A stretch of DNA of 64,000 bases from Sphaerolaimus hirsutus (GCA_964036195.1 OZ038459.1:16303206-16367205), one strand, 5' to 3'. Shown: positions 23,725 through 36,552, numbered from the stretch's first letter. The notes: generated from the sequence alone by a model not told the origin. Numbers and translations: made by a program.

Positions 23725-24660
23725 TAGTGATGTTAAAGGCACCGGGAAAAATGGCACCGCACCGCACCGGCACCTTTGCCAACGGATGAAAAGGGCACCT
23801 GGCACCCTGGGGCACCGGCCAGAAAATGGCACCGCACCGCACCGGCACCGGTGCCTTTTGGAAAAAATGGCACCGGCACTGAAGGGCACCGGCGGGTTGC
23901 CGGTGCTAGCACCGAAAGGCACCGCACCGGGTTGGAATTTCTGAAGTAAATATCGGGCAGTTTCTCAATGGTCTCACGTTTGGAAGTGCATATTTTCATG
24001 AATTTTCAACCGATTTTGATGGTTGAGCACTTAAAATGATCAGAATGATGTGGCAATCGCTTTTATGAAGCAATTACAACGATTACAAATGAAAGATAAA
24101 ATATTTAATTCATTACAATGTCCATAGCCACTATTGTCTACTGATCGGAGTCGTTGCTGTACAGAGAATGGAACTATCTCTGTCATAAACTGACAACAAA
24201 TTTTGAACAAAAAAGTAAGATAAATAAAAAATATAAAAATGATTTCAAATTCAACAAAATTTTAGATTCGCTCATCAGATCACGTATTGGGTATAATGGA
24301 TTTCACAGTAGGTATATTTATTTGATGGGAGGTTTACAAAATAGGCAAAAACGGTTGGGTAAATATATCGCTGTTTTTTGAAATATGAATATGCACATAC
24401 TATGGACAAAATTGCACAGCACATGAAGCCTTCCCCGGTGCCTTTCCCGGTGCCTTTTACTTTGCCCTGGTGCTAGCACCTTTGGCACCGGCAAAAAAAT
24501 GGCACCGCACCGCACCGGCACCGGTGCTATTCTGAAAAAAATGGCACCGGCACCGGCATGGCACCCCTGAAGATTGCAATGGCACCGCACCAGCACCGGT
24601 GCTGGTGCCCTTCGGTGCCCAGCACCGGGGCACCGGTGCCCCGGTGCCTTTACATCACTA
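23725..24660. mobile_element. hAT-like GGCACC element, 936 bp, perfect 8-bp duplication
   Basis: TAGTGATG and CATCACTA are flanked by GCCACCAC on both sides (23717-23724 and 24661-24668). Arms 23740-23930 and 24430-24650 are arrays of GGCACCGCACCGGCACC words. The middle 430 bp is ordinary AT-rich sequence. The termini match the GGCGCC family, but the repeated word differs. Confidence 0.85.
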
Positions 24661-24668
24661 GCCACCAC

Positions 24669-24945
24669 ACCCAGACCCTAACAAATGCACTGTAAAATGT
24701 GAAATATCATGCAATGCGTAAAAATTCATTTAGAATGTTATGAAAAAGTAGTGGGCGTGGTGGGGATAAATTTCTGTCGTCACACTTTCTGTCCCACAAC
24801 ACTACTATGTAAAATGTCAACTGTCAAAATATATTAGGTATACAAAAATTTGCCATTTTGCAGGGCATTTACATGACTTTGACACTTGCATGAAATTTGA
24901 CATTTCACAGGGCATTTTACAGGGTCTGGGAGTGGCCCCAGATAG
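24669..24945. repeat. MITE, CAGACCCTG family, diverged
   Basis: CACCCAGACCCTAACAAATG at the left and TTTTACAGGGTCTGGGAGTG at the right, with TGTAAAATGT/CATTTTGCAGGGC words inside. Confidence 0.6.
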
Positions 24946-26100
24946 GATATCGTAGATCTCTCAGCAATATCCGGTTGGCAGACATAACCATGTGCTACAT
25001 AAACCATCATAATGATGGTCAGAAAAATGGGAAATACATAAATATACCAGCTAAGCACCGCTGGGGATTCATGTGCACTGTGTGCAGCCACACAAATAAA
25101 TCTAAATTACATGCATCAGTACTTACCAGTCACAGTGAAAGATTACGCGGGGTCGGAACTTGAGCCATGTAAAATGCGACAAAAATATGTCAGAAACGGG
25201 CAGAACCGTTGCATCGTCAATCAGAAATGATTGCCGTTACGAAAATAGAAAACTGCATCTGCAGTCACAGAAAACAGTGTAGAAATTACGTCTAATAGCC
25301 AGGTACGAATGCTGTACTGTACTCCCACATCAGAAGATCTCATTTGAAGTATAAGTTGAAGTTCATTGAGTAATAAATCTTTGAAATTCAGAAAACGCTT
25401 AATAATCAGTTTAAATTATGATCTAGCAGAATGTATGAATTTTGCAGTCAAAATACTTGCATTTTCACAGATAGATGCAACTACCAAACCCATGACTTGC
25501 TCAATAACGATGGCAAACGAAAATTCGGAAATTCGAAAACGTTTTCAATATTTCAAAGATTTCAAAACTTTTTCAATATTTTTGGATAAAAATGGGTATA
25601 AAATGCAGAAACACAATTAAAAACATCATTTTCACACTGATATAATTACAGCGGCAGAACAAACATAATGAAATGTATCTTCGGTAACAGCTTGGAAGGC
25701 TGTAAAGCATAAAAGAGTATTCAAAACTGACCAATTTTTTTGAAAAAACACTTGAAAATTTAAACCCTTTTTTTCCAGAGCGTTTGCCGTCGTTAGTGCT
25801 TTAAGCCCTAGGTATGATTGACAATGATGACTGATTGCGGCATCTCATAGGCGCAGCATTATCTGCACACCTAGCAGAAGATACTTTCAAGTTAGAATGA
25901 ACCTAGGTAAACGAATTTTCGCGGATAACGTTTTTTCCCAGTGTAAAAGTAACATCATTAAGTCGTGCCATTGTCAGAAATTGCCTTGTGGCACTAGATC
26001 CGAAAAACCAAGGAAATCTCTATATCAAGAAATACTCGCTGTGATAAACTGCTCTCCATCCAAGTCCGGCAGTCGCTTCGACATTAGACACTGACTGATA
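24946..26100. other. No recognisable feature
   Basis: AT-rich sequence with short frames only. One frame near 25366-25620 is Lys/Phe-rich and looks like chance. Confidence 0.35.
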
Positions 26101-26241
26101 TAGCTCCATTTGTGGGGGGGGGGGCATTTCAAGAGTCTGGAATGTTGGGGGAGGTACCCCACATCTCCCTGCCACTATACACTGGCGGTGGGAGGGGGGG
26201 GGGGCTGGCGGGGGCAGGCCTGATACGCAAATCTGACCGAT

Positions 26242-26641
26242 ACGCACATTTGCCTGTTTTTTTCACTTGACACTTTTTCAAGTGATTTTCAGATATGAGT
26301 AAAGTGAAAAAAGTTGCGCAATGACATTAATGAACTTTTTTCACTTGACACTTTTTCAAGTGATTTTCAGATATGAGTAAAGTGAAAAAAGTTGCGCAAT
26401 GACATTAATGAACTTTTTCACTTCACTCATATCTGAAAATCACTTTAAAATGTGTCAAGTGAAAAAACAGTGAAAAATAGCTGTTTTTCACTGTTTTTCA
26501 CTTGACACATTTTCAAGTGATTTTCAGATATGAGTGAAGTGAAAAAAGTTCACTAATGTCATTGCACAGCGTTTTTCACTTCTCTCATATCTGAAAATCA
26601 CTTTAAAAAGTGTCAAGTGAAAAAAACGGGCAAATGTGCGT
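26242..26641. repeat. Inverted and tandem TTTTTCACTTGACAC array
   Basis: ACGCACATTTGCCTGTTTTT and its inverse close the element. Inside, a 77-bp unit (CACTTGACACTTTTTCAAGT with ATATGAGTAAAGTG) occurs twice in tandem and then in inverted copies. Confidence 0.8.
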
Positions 26642-26729
26642 AATGGGCAGATGTGCATATCAGTGCACCCAGTTCTGATACTCCATTTGAATTTGAAGTG
26701 TTAAAGTGCTTTTCCATTACAAATATTTA

Positions 26730-27090
26730 TGTAAATACAATCTGTAGCACAAATGAATAAAAAAAGCACATTTCAAGTGTCACCTACATGTCATTCACAC
26801 TTACACATGGAAAGTTCACCCACTATGCACTGATTGCATAACAAATGTGGAGGTCACAGTACACCATGTAAAGCATAGCATATTAAGTTACAATATCTGC
26901 AGTAGACAGTGGGATGTGGAGTATAGCACTGTGAAGGAATGTAAAGTGTGCAGAAAGTACAGGATGTCAGATTTTTTCACAGAATGTAAACTAATGCACT
27001 ATATAATGTAAACTGCAGCAGTACAGGATGTAAAGTAAGGCTTTTGGACAGAATGTAACCTGGCTAGGATGTAAACCGGTCTGGCCTCCC
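26730..27090. repeat. Loose repeats of the word GGATGTAAA
   Basis: GGATGTAAA, GAATGTAAA and GTGTAAAG words recur irregularly. No clear ends were found. Confidence 0.4.
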
Positions 27091-27193
27091 CAGGGCTGGC
27101 GACCCATTAGAGTGGTTAAAAGTACTGAACTTTTTCAAAATAAGTAAACACTTTTTTTTACCCCACGCATAAAATATGTAAAGGGACGGTGCA

Positions 27194-27423
27194 CTATTCC
27201 GCACATCGGCCTATTCCGCATTTTGGCTCATCCCGCACATTTACCTGCCCATCCCGCATTTCGGCCTATCCCGCATTTCGGCCTATCCCGCACACAAACC
27301 CATCATGCACACTGCCTATCTCGCACATTACACCGGCAAGATGTGGGATAGGCCAAAATGCGGAATGGGCAGCTAAATGTGCGGGATGAGCCAAAATGCG
27401 GAATGGGCCGATGTGCGGAATAG
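27194..27423. repeat. MITE built of ATTCCGCA words
   Basis: CTATTCCGCACATCGGCC and its inverse GGCCGATGTGCGGAATAG are the ends. CCCGCATTTCGGCCTAT words fill the arms, and the centre is near 27320. Confidence 0.8.
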
Positions 27424-27489
27424 GCATGCGCCTGTAAAAGACGTACTAGTTTCCAGCCCTCCCCCAACAGTGTATAGTAGTGGGAGCGG

Positions 27490-27931
27490 AGTTGAACGAT
27501 TTCCAATTTTCATCCTGTATGGTTTACATGCTCACGGTTTTCATGCTTTTCTGTGTCACTTTACTGGCTACGTGTGACACTTTACTTGCTGCTATACTGT
27601 TCCAGTTTTCATCCAAAGTATGTCACTTTACTTGCTACCTATAAGTATGCCACTTTTCAAGCCAAAGTTGTGTGTTTTGTGCAAATTTACTTGTTGGGTA
27701 TGATGGCTTTCACGCTAAACTATGTGGCATATTTATTTGGCCTGTCTGTGGCGGCTTGTAAACCGTAATACTTTGGCACGTAAACTGCTACACTCTGGGA
27801 TGAAAAGCGTCACATCAATTTGGCATGTGAAAACGTGTCTGGGCTTGAAAACCGTATGTTTTAGCAAGCAAACGGGGCATTTGTGATGGGGAAAACCGTG
27901 AGCATGTAAACCGTTAGGGATGAAAAGTGGA
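27490..27931. repeat. MITE with TTTACATGCTCACGGTTTTC arms
   Basis: GTTTACATGCTCACGGTTTTC-type sequence near 27520 is inverted at 27893-27915. CACTTTACTTGCTAC and GTAAACTGCTAC words recur inside. Confidence 0.75.
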
Positions 27932-28208
27932 ACACACTCGCGGAGTTGGGAACCTCCCAAAAAATTCAGACATTTCTTTACACCCCCGTATCTAGAGCAA
28001 TGGCAGTCGATTCCTAACGACACGGTAACTGCCGGACCTGAGTGGAAAGCAGCTTATAATTATCTCACAACTCCATTGAATTTCCATCCGCATAAAAAAC
28101 GTAATATCATTCAATCCCAACACAGCTACGGCTGCCTGCGGCTATACACATAAATTAACTATACACAATTACACCCAACACACCGATTACTTCGAATAAC
28201 TTAAAACA

Positions 28209-28288
28209 TACACCGTATTTCATCGAAATACCCCCCTCAAAATGGCCACTATGAAAAAATAAACCCCCTGGGCCAGGAAATACGGTAT
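28209..28288. repeat. Short CTCGAA-family MITE
   Basis: CACCGTATTTCATCGAAATA and CCAGGAAATACGGTA enclose about 45 bp. Confidence 0.65.
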
Positions 28289-28764
28289 ATTGAAACAGAG
28301 GTAAAAAGCTTCAATTACATGCTACGCAGACAAATCACATATTTATATCTCGTTCCTGTTTTCTTACGCAGGCAGAAACCTCTGGCCTGCGGGTTTCTGA
28401 CTAGCGTCAATTCCACACGTGATAAATTTTTTCAATCTGTGTCCATACTGTAAAATAGACCATTCCGCTTCCGGTGGGAAAACATTGAAGCTACCTTGTG
28501 TACATTTTCATGCATACGTATTTACACATTTACAGAAATAGATACGGCGGGTCTCTAATAGAAGGACGTCTCCAATAGAAGGTACACTTTTTGATTTTAT
28601 TTGTGCTACGAAATAAATGGAGGGTGGTCTCCCTGGGTCAAAAACTACTGCAATTGTGACAAATGCATAAAAAATATATAATGACCGCGGACGCTGGATT
28701 TTAGTGGCTTTGGTCCATTGATTTGGCACTATTGTCAAACCAGTTGTAAAATCTAAACGTCATT

Positions 28765-29008
28765 CTATGAATCAACTGTGACGTAACGCTTTAAAAAACC
28801 TGACACTGTGACGTGAAATGATGATGACGTGAAATGATAAAAATTGAATTTTTCAATTTGCTCTAGTTGTGGCTGATAACACTCAGTATTGGACACGATT
28901 AAGGTATTGATTCATATATTATCCTTAGAAAATTGTAGACCCGTAGCATGATCCACACTCGTGTAATTAATTTCACGACGTCATTTCACGTCATCATTTC
29001 ACGTCGAA
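28765..29008. repeat. Inverted repeat with GACGTGAAATGATGATGACG
   Basis: GTGACGTGAAATGATGATGA near 28810 is mirrored by TCATCATTTCACGTC words at 28980-29005. The spacer is about 150 bp. Confidence 0.65.
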
Positions 29009-29751
29009 TCGACGCTGAGCTCTAATTCCCGCTTAAGAAATACGGTAAGTATACGAAATACATGAATACAATACAATAAATACCTATTTATGTGCGCAGA
29101 TGATAAAAAGTGTGATTTGCAGTGAGTTCTGAGTGGCACGCGGCCCCCGAGACCAGTAGCTTTTTGCGATGTTTTGAACATACCTATACCAGATTTTGAG
29201 GACTGGCATATATGCAACTCAAAGATCATCCAAGATATGTACATGTAAATATTGTTCATATCGAAGATGTTTATGTATGTCTGTCTGCGTCTACATACCC
29301 AAATTGGACTGCTTTTAGATTTCAGTATTCCTACATGTTTTCCAGTAATTTCAATTGTGTGTCCAAAATCCAAATTATTCCTTGGTGTTTGGATATTTTT
29401 TCTGTCGAGCCTCTCTAATCCATTACAATAATGAACATAAAGCATTGGAAACCTCGGGGTAAATTTATGCAAAATCGAAATTAAAACGATCCAAAAAATA
29501 ACCAATAGGGATAATTAAGAACGCTGCAAATAATACGCAGATCGTATTTGTTTCGTGGAATTTTCGCATTTGTTTCGCAAACTATGGATTTGGGAGGGGA
29601 GGGAGGAATTTTTTGAATAGGATCTTATATTATATATTTTTTAAATCTACCTACCGAATATGAATTGAAAATAATCTACAGCAACAATAAATGATTTTGT
29701 CAGTGGCAAGTGTTGTTTTGGGCTGTTTTCTGGGAGCCTTAAATATCGCGG

Positions 29752-29948
29752 CCACGCACACTAGAACACCACAGAAATTTAGGAAACTCGTAAATCTGTT
29801 TTGAACGCATTTGACCTCACCAAATGAATAGATTTTGATCGCCGTCAACACTAGTTGACAGATTCCTTATTGTGGTAAACTCAAAGCGCGCAAAACAGAT
29901 TTATGAGTTTCCCTTATTTCGGTCCTGTAAATTCTAGTGGGCGCAGTG
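29752..29948. repeat. MITE, CGCACACTAG family, copy 1
   Basis: CCACGCACACTAGAACACC and an inverted TAGTGGGCGCAGTG-type end. The arms share GGAAACTCGTAAATCTG with the copy at 30127. Confidence 0.6.
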
Positions 29949-30126
29949 CCATTGAATCGGAAACCATAGTTGACAGAGATAAGCAGAACGATTCACGCAT
30001 CACGCACAGTAAAGTTGTCAAGTGCATAGAGTCACACTTTGAAATAACTGGATTAGGAAGCCACAATGCCAACTACTTTGACGGTAAAAATTTACGGTTG
30101 TTGGAGACGCCGCAATGGCGTTCCGC

Positions 30127-30307
30127 ACACTAGTTCACCACCGAAATTTGGGAAACTCGTAAATCTGATTTACACACATTTGAGTTTAGCACATTGAGGA
30201 ATCTGTGAACTACTGTTGACGGCGATCAAAAATTATTCAATCTGGTAAACTCAAACGTGTTCAAAGCAGATTTATGAGTTTCCAAAAATTTAGATGGTGT
30301 ACTAGTG
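30127..30307. mobile_element. hAT-like MITE, CGCACACTAG family, copy 2
   Basis: GCGTTCCGCACACTAG and CTAGTGTGCGTTG are the ends. CCGCAATG precedes and follows them, a perfect 8-bp duplication. Confidence 0.7.
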
Positions 30308-31883
30308 TGCGTTGCCGCAATGCATCAACTCACGTCACCCACAGCTTACATTACAGCTGCGGGGGGTTGAACTTCATACAATCGTGTAGTAAGTTCAATC
30401 AACTATGTATTTATTTACTACAGAAAGAAGCAATGGCACAATAATGGGGGGGGGGGGGTTCTTTTGAAGTGTTTGGCTGAGAAATGTTCAAGTTTCGAAC
30501 GAAGTATTTTGCGCATGTAAATACTTTTGACATATTTCTTCTAATAGGACTAATATTACCATTCTATTTTTGTTGTCAATATTTTACCCACCCATCTGTT
30601 GGAGACGCCGCTTCTATTGGGGGGAGTCGCGCTTCTATTTATATTTTCGGCAATTTTTCAGACAATTTTCTAGTTCTGCCAACGTTTTACATAGTGTTAC
30701 TTAACAGTCTTCATTGAGTATCATTTGAAACAATTATTCATAGAATCTATAAATCTTAGATCAACAACGAGTCAACAGACCAAATAAACTATTACACCAT
30801 GAATTTTTTGAACAAATTTTCATAAGACACGAAGATGGAAACTTCATAGTTTTGCAGTTATCGTTTTTTTGAACGCTGGTTATCTAAGTTTGGACTCCTG
30901 CGTGCAACGGTTTTTGGTAAAGCCCAGCGTTTGCTCACATACAGGGGAAATTCCATTCAAAATATTTCTCTGATAATTGACAAATAAATAATTTATACAT
31001 TCAATTATTTTTTAGTTATCAGAAAGTTGGCACCATGCCCGCCATGCCAAATCATTGATAATAACCCATAGCCAGCAGCAGACGTTACTGGCAAGTGTAC
31101 ACTCCAGGAAAAATGTCTTTAGCCTCCTGATCAAAAATTCTTTTGATGTATACACCTTTAGCCTCCTGGTTGGTTTGAGTAAAATTCTTTTTACTAAAAT
31201 TGTATTTTATTTTTATAAAAATTGTATTTTATTTTAATTTTATTCATGTTTTATTTTATTTTATTCCGAAATATCATTAATAAAATAAAATGAAACCATT
31301 TTACAAAAATTTTACAAAAAATCATAATCTTGGATGCAAGGCCAAAAAACGATGTGCACGCTAGAAGCATGCAGATGAATACCAAAAAATTTAATGTAGA
31401 CTTGTGAAACAGGTTGCGATCTTGGGTATGCGAAACAGGTATCTTGAATTTTGACCCTCACAGAGGCCGCATAGATTTGTAGCTAAACTCCCGAGGGAAA
31501 GATAGCTAAAAATTGGTTATTTTGGGCGGGGGGTGGAGGGGGCTTGTGGGGTTTTTCAAGGTATGAAACTAAGAAAATGGGGGACTCATATCGCAAAACT
31601 CATATCGCAAGATTTCGTGTCAGAACGTGAAAGAGTTTCATATTTACGTTTTTGAATGTGTCCCATTGTAGATGGTCCTGTGGAGTCACGTTGTTTTGCA
31701 TACAATGTGATAAATGTGAATATTAGTGATATTTATGTGTGTGCTTAACATACTAAATGTGGTACATTTATCTACTGCCATGCCAAATTTGGACTATTTT
31801 TATGAATAATTGGTGCTTTGGTACACGATTGCCTGACATGCGCCACGCTCAAACACGTATTAAACTTTGCTTCACGTTCCGAC
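30308..31883. other. Mostly unassigned AT-rich DNA
   Basis: A TAGAAG-type fragment lies at about 30585-30630, an AT-rich TTTATTTTATTTTAT tract at 31180-31320, and a CAGGGGTAGG-type G-run fragment at about 31460-31570. No exon is seen. Confidence 0.35.
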
Positions 31884-32491
31884 GTGGGTGTCAAAAAAAT
31901 TTTTTTACGGAAAACGGAAACGGAGAATTTTTTTCAGCAGCCGAAAAACGGAATGGAAAACGGAAAAAAATTTGCACTTGGCGGAAAATGGAAACGGAAA
32001 TGGAAAAAAAATTTCAGCAGCCGGAAAACGGAAAAAGGGGACGGAAAAACGGAAATGGAAAAATGAAATTTGCATGGAAATGGTAAAAATTGGTGAAATT
32101 TTGCTGGAAACAGATAAAATTTGCAGAAATTCATCTGGAAACAGATAAGATTTACATAATTGACAATCTGCATGAATGTTTACCAGTTTGGCTGGAACAG
32201 AAAACAGAAAGTTGAACCATAAAAAGGTAACATGAGGCAGAAAAATGGAAAATTGAGGCAGAAAATGGAAAAAGGCGGAAAAACTGAAAATTGTGGTGGA
32301 AAATGGAAAAAAGGTGGAAAAACTGAAAATTTAGCCGGAAAATGGAAAATGAGCTGGAAAAACGGAAACAGAAAAAAAGTGGCCGGAAAACGGAACGGAA
32401 AACGGAAAAAAAATTTCAGCAGCTGGAAAACGGAACGGAAAATGGAAAAAATTTGCCTGCGGAAAATGGAAAATGGAAATTTGACACCCTA
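31884..32491. mobile_element. hAT-like GGAAAACGGAAA element, copy 1
   Basis: The ends GTGGGTGTCAAA and TTTGACACCCTA are flanked by GTTCCGAC and GTTTCGAC (7 of 8). Nearly the whole plus strand is purine-rich GGAAAACGGAAATGG words, and a long Lys/Gly-rich frame is an artefact of this. Confidence 0.8.
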
Positions 32492-32699
32492 GTTTCGACA
32501 TGAATTTTTGTGATGTGGAACTGTGCACTTTGGGTACATTTTCTACCCCCATACCAAATTTGAGCAGTTTTCATTCAAAATTGACGTGTTGGGAGCCAAT
32601 TGAAACCGTGCGCCTGACGTGGGCCACCCTATATGTTCAACTTTTTCATCGAAGGTGTTCAACATTTACGCTTTAGCGGAAATGTAATAATAAAGATTG

Positions 32700-32900
32700 C
32701 TAATTTTCCATCCATCGTTATATAATTTAATAAACATTTCTGCATTTTCGGTGTTTCCGTGTTTCCGTTTTCTCCAAAAAACTCATTCGAGTTTCCGTGT
32801 TTTTTAAAATTGTTGAGTTTCCGGTTTCCTATTAAACAAAAACACGGAAACTGGATGAGTTTTCGTATTTAATACGTGTGTTTTTGCCATCTTTGTATCC
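32700..32900. repeat. CAACGATGG-family arm, solo
   Basis: TCCATCCATCGTTA followed by GTGTTTCCGTGTTTCCGTTT and AACACGGAAACTGGATGAG words. A single fragment of the hAT-like family. Confidence 0.5.
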
Positions 32901-33628
32901 GATATTTTTCAAATGATGACTGCACTTATCCCCGTCTAGACCATAAAATATTCACTGTTCAGCATTGAACTCACAGACAAAAGGTACAGTATTTATAATG
33001 CCAGATTCAAAAAGACAGAACCAGTGGCGTCGGGCATGATCGCATTAAGAAATTCATCCATCCTCGCTTCACCTTATCACCTGACAAGTGCAAATACATA
33101 GCGATCAGAAGACATAGAAACGCCAGCGATACAAATTTATTGCTTATTTTTTCCATCACATTACAGTTGCTATTTTATCTTAATTGCTTAACTTGGTCAA
33201 ATTTTTCAATTGGTCAATAAAATTATAGTAACACGCCTTGTATGGTATGCAGACCGATTTAGTATATAAGAAAAAAGAAGAATAAGTTTCAATCTGGCAA
33301 TTGAACAGGTTCATTCCAAAAGTGCAGTCCACAAACTTTTAATTTTCAAGATCGCAGGTGCAATGTTTGTTTAGCAAAGATTTCCCCATACTTTTCAGAT
33401 TTATTTACCTTCAGATAATTGTTTACAATTTTTTACCTGCAACTTTTGTCACCTGTCAAATAAATCTATCAGGAGTTACGTCAGCTTTTGAAAACCACCC
33501 AAATTACGGAGTAAATTACAAAATTTGAAATTCAAAGTTTAATAATTTCCTAATGGTGCACCCAGAGCGAAATTGATAGCGCTAATCAAAAACCCATGTC
33601 GAAAAGTCCCTGACCACAATTTTCATGT

Positions 33629-33835
33629 GCCAGTTCCGCAAGTGGAGAAGTGAAAACGGCAAAAGTGAAGTGAAATGGCAAAAGCGAAGTGAAAAGGCGA
33701 GTAAATTGGCAAAAGCGATATACAATCAGAAATGAGAAGTGAATTGGCAATTTGTTTTTCACTTGACTCACTTCGTTCTTGCCAATTCACTCAGTTTTTA
33801 CCGTTTCGCTTTCACTTCTCCACTTGCGGAACTGA
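33629..33835. repeat. MITE, GCCAGTTCCGC family, copy 2
   Basis: GCCAGTTCCGCAAGTGGAG and CTCCACTTGCGGAACTG are inverted ends. The arms carry GAAGTGAAATGGCAAAAGCG words. Confidence 0.8.
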
Positions 33836-34199
33836 CCGCAGATCTAAATATAGATAGGTTTGGAGCGCTTGTATTTATTTGCCCGGAGCGCTAAATACAG
33901 TTGGAAATTCACGGATGCACTTATGAAATGAAACTCGATTTTCTATGGGGATACCGACCGGCACTTCAGGAGATGGAAGTATATTAATACTATGTTTTTG
34001 GACTTGCGCACATTTTAAAAGGAAACTCAAGTTGTCTTAGATGGACTTATGCACTTTTGAAGTCATAATTTTTTATAGTCGACTTGTGCACTTCCGATGT
34101 AAAATTTTTATGAATATCGGCAGCCATTTTTCGCGGAAACAACATGAACCATTTCGCTAATTTCTCTTCAAACATTAATGTAACTCCTGTCAACTCACG

Positions 34200-34820
34200 T
34201 ACTTTTCAGGGTTCGACGCTCACGCAACGCTTACGCTGACGCTTCAATAAATTCCTCAATCGGCGCCAATCCCATGGCGCGGGCGCCACGTCAAAAAAGG
34301 CGTAACCATCTCTATCCAAATCCAGGTACATAACGCATGTACACAACGACCGCTTCCTATCAACGTCAGCGTGCTCATGTAAATACATCAAGCGAGCAAG
34401 GCACTCGCATTGGCGCATCCCTGCGTTGCCCCGGCCGACACCCTGTAACCATAGCTGCTCGCCACGGCCCCGTGTCATCGAAAGCGGCCGCGGCGCACAA
34501 AAGCGCGCATTATACGCATTTCGGGCCCGTAAAAGCCTCTGGCTACAATTGGCGATAGAGGGCTGGAAATCTTTTGCCGCGCGGCGCAGAAATTTTTATG
34601 TGCATAGTGCACTGCGAGGCGGCAAGAGGATTTTGGAATTCTAGAGGCTCAACGAAAATTCGCAATGATTTTGGATTTGGGCTTGTTACGCGTGGCGTAC
34701 GGCCACTTGATGACCGGGTCGACTTTCTACAGAATGGCGCTCCTATTCACAGTGATCGGGCAGATCGGTCAGTTTTTTTGGTGCCATTCTGCGTGCAATT
34801 TTGAGTCGTTTGAATTGAAT
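34200..34820. other. CpG-rich island-like patch
   Basis: About 600 bp are much richer in GC and CpG than the flanks (GCGGCCGCGGCGCAC, TTGCCGCGCGGCGCAG). Several frames stay open on both strands, as expected of any GC-rich stretch, but none gives a convincing protein or splice pattern. It may be a promoter or first exon, possibly of the plus-strand PAN gene 4 kb away. That link is a guess. Confidence 0.3.
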
Positions 34821-35389
34821 ATATAATGTGCAGCGATGCGAGCGACATTTCTCACTTATCGATTCAAATTTAATATCTTCAATATTGAAATTCAAACGCG
34901 GAAGTAAACCTCATGACATCAACTAGCGCTGCCCAAACCGCAAATGCGCAACAATTAAAGAAAAACTTACTTACTCAACCTTATCTATACAATCAGCATA
35001 CCGAACATAAGCATATTCGTTTGAGGCACTTTTGTGAAAATTTTAGGGCCGCAACAGGTTTAGAATACCTAAACACAACTTTAGAATAGCCTGGTGCTGA
35101 GTATATATAAAGGTGCAATTTCAATACATAAATACATAACACACTTTGTCCACTGCAAAAATACGGGATGCTTACATAATATATCATTTTTACTTCTAAA
35201 ATATGGCTGCCTTAATTTTTACATACAAATTTCGCGTCATGGCGACTGCTTACTCCAGCACATTAAACCATGAAGTTTAGCAGTAGGTGGCCCATTCCAA
35301 ATGTGATACATATGCCTATTTATATTGGGGATTATTTTGCTACCAGATGTTAATCTACCTGTATTAGCACAAAATTTCGAAATACTGAA

Positions 35390-35612
35390 TATACAGTATT
35401 TGCTTGAAAAATTCCCCTTCTTGAATAACCTACCTCCCCCTTAAAATGAGTGAGAAAAATACTCCCCCCATTAGTTGATAAAAATATGCCTTAAAATGTT
35501 TACGAAATCATTATTCCTCCGCTTGAATAATCCCCCCTCGAATAGTTCCCCTCTCAAAAAGGGCTGAGCGAAATTAATTCCCCTGGGGGAATTATTCGAG
35601 CAAATACAGTAC
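35390..35612. repeat. CTCGAA-family MITE, TTTGCTCGAA variant
   Basis: TACAGTATTTGCTTGAAAAA and TTATTCGAGCAAATACAGTA are inverted ends with C-rich words within. Confidence 0.75.
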
Positions 35613-35937
35613 AGCTTTATTTGAAGTATAATACCTATTCATGGCTGTGAACCGCAGAAGATTTAAGTTAAAAGTCAGAGACAAACACAAAAAATTTTCG
35701 ATTTAATGTCACAGTGGGTGCTTTTTAGTAACTTTTTGGCTCTTCAGTTAGAGCTTTTCAATGGGAAAATTAAGTTTAAGTTTTCATAATAATCCACCAC
35801 AGTGTGTCCCCAACTCCCCAAAGCAGTTTTTGATAGACTGACTATGCTTGTCATTAACAATCACACAGTATAACAGCATTTGCACCTTCAACGGGAGCTT
35901 TTCTCTACCTTCTGTACCTACTGTAACAAAAACAGAA

Positions 35938-36552
35938 TTAGACGCCTCAATTGCATAAAAGTCGACAAGTCCACAAAATGCGATTTTGAGTAAATCGCAT
36001 GTTTAAGTTTCGTTTCCAGGCCCGAGCTGCGTATCCAATAGTGCTCGCTCATGCTCACCGTAAAGTTCCAAATGTTGATAATAAAGTGCCAAATTTTCAG
36101 CCCCTGCTCTCAACATATATATGAAAAATTGGGTGTCCTTAAAATTCCATTTGGACAGAGCAAAACTGTTTTGGGAGGGAAATGGACTTGTCGACTTCTA
36201 GCACGCGAGCGGTGGCGTTGGCAAACTTGTTGACTTTTAGAAATCGGTGTCCATAGTGGACTTATCACATTTCTTGCGGTTTTTTTCCAGCAAAAAAAAT
36301 CTGCTGAAGGTGGACTAGTCGACTTTTAGCCCAAAACTAAGTGAACTTGTAGACTTCTTGCCCAATTTTTTTTCCATTTTTCCCAAAAAATATCAGATAT
36401 GACACTATCAAATAGGGGCATTTGAGACCAAAACATTCATGGAAAATGATGAAAAATGTGTGGAAGCAGCCCCAGATGACGTTTCCGGACCTCACACGAA
36501 ATTTTCATATTTTGGTATTGGCCGACTTTTAGAATTGGACGCCTCAATTGTA
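35938..36552. repeat. Region with GACTTGTCGACTTTTAG words
   Basis: GACGCCTCAATTG occurs at both ends in the same orientation (35941 and 36540). GACTTGTCGACTTCTAG-type words recur between. A related patch is at 34005-34100. The class is unknown. Confidence 0.5.

Noticed and set aside
28999-29505. A 168-codon minus-strand frame, the longest single frame in the window
   Set aside because: No domain, splice signal or protein-like pattern. The composition is that of surrounding AT-rich DNA, and one such frame is expected by chance in 64 kb.
31757-32492. Long Lys/Glu/Gly-rich frames on the plus strand, and Phe/Pro-rich frames opposite
   Set aside because: They arise from purine-rich GGAAAACGG arrays. 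The same applies near 42.1, 43.0 and 63.4 kb.
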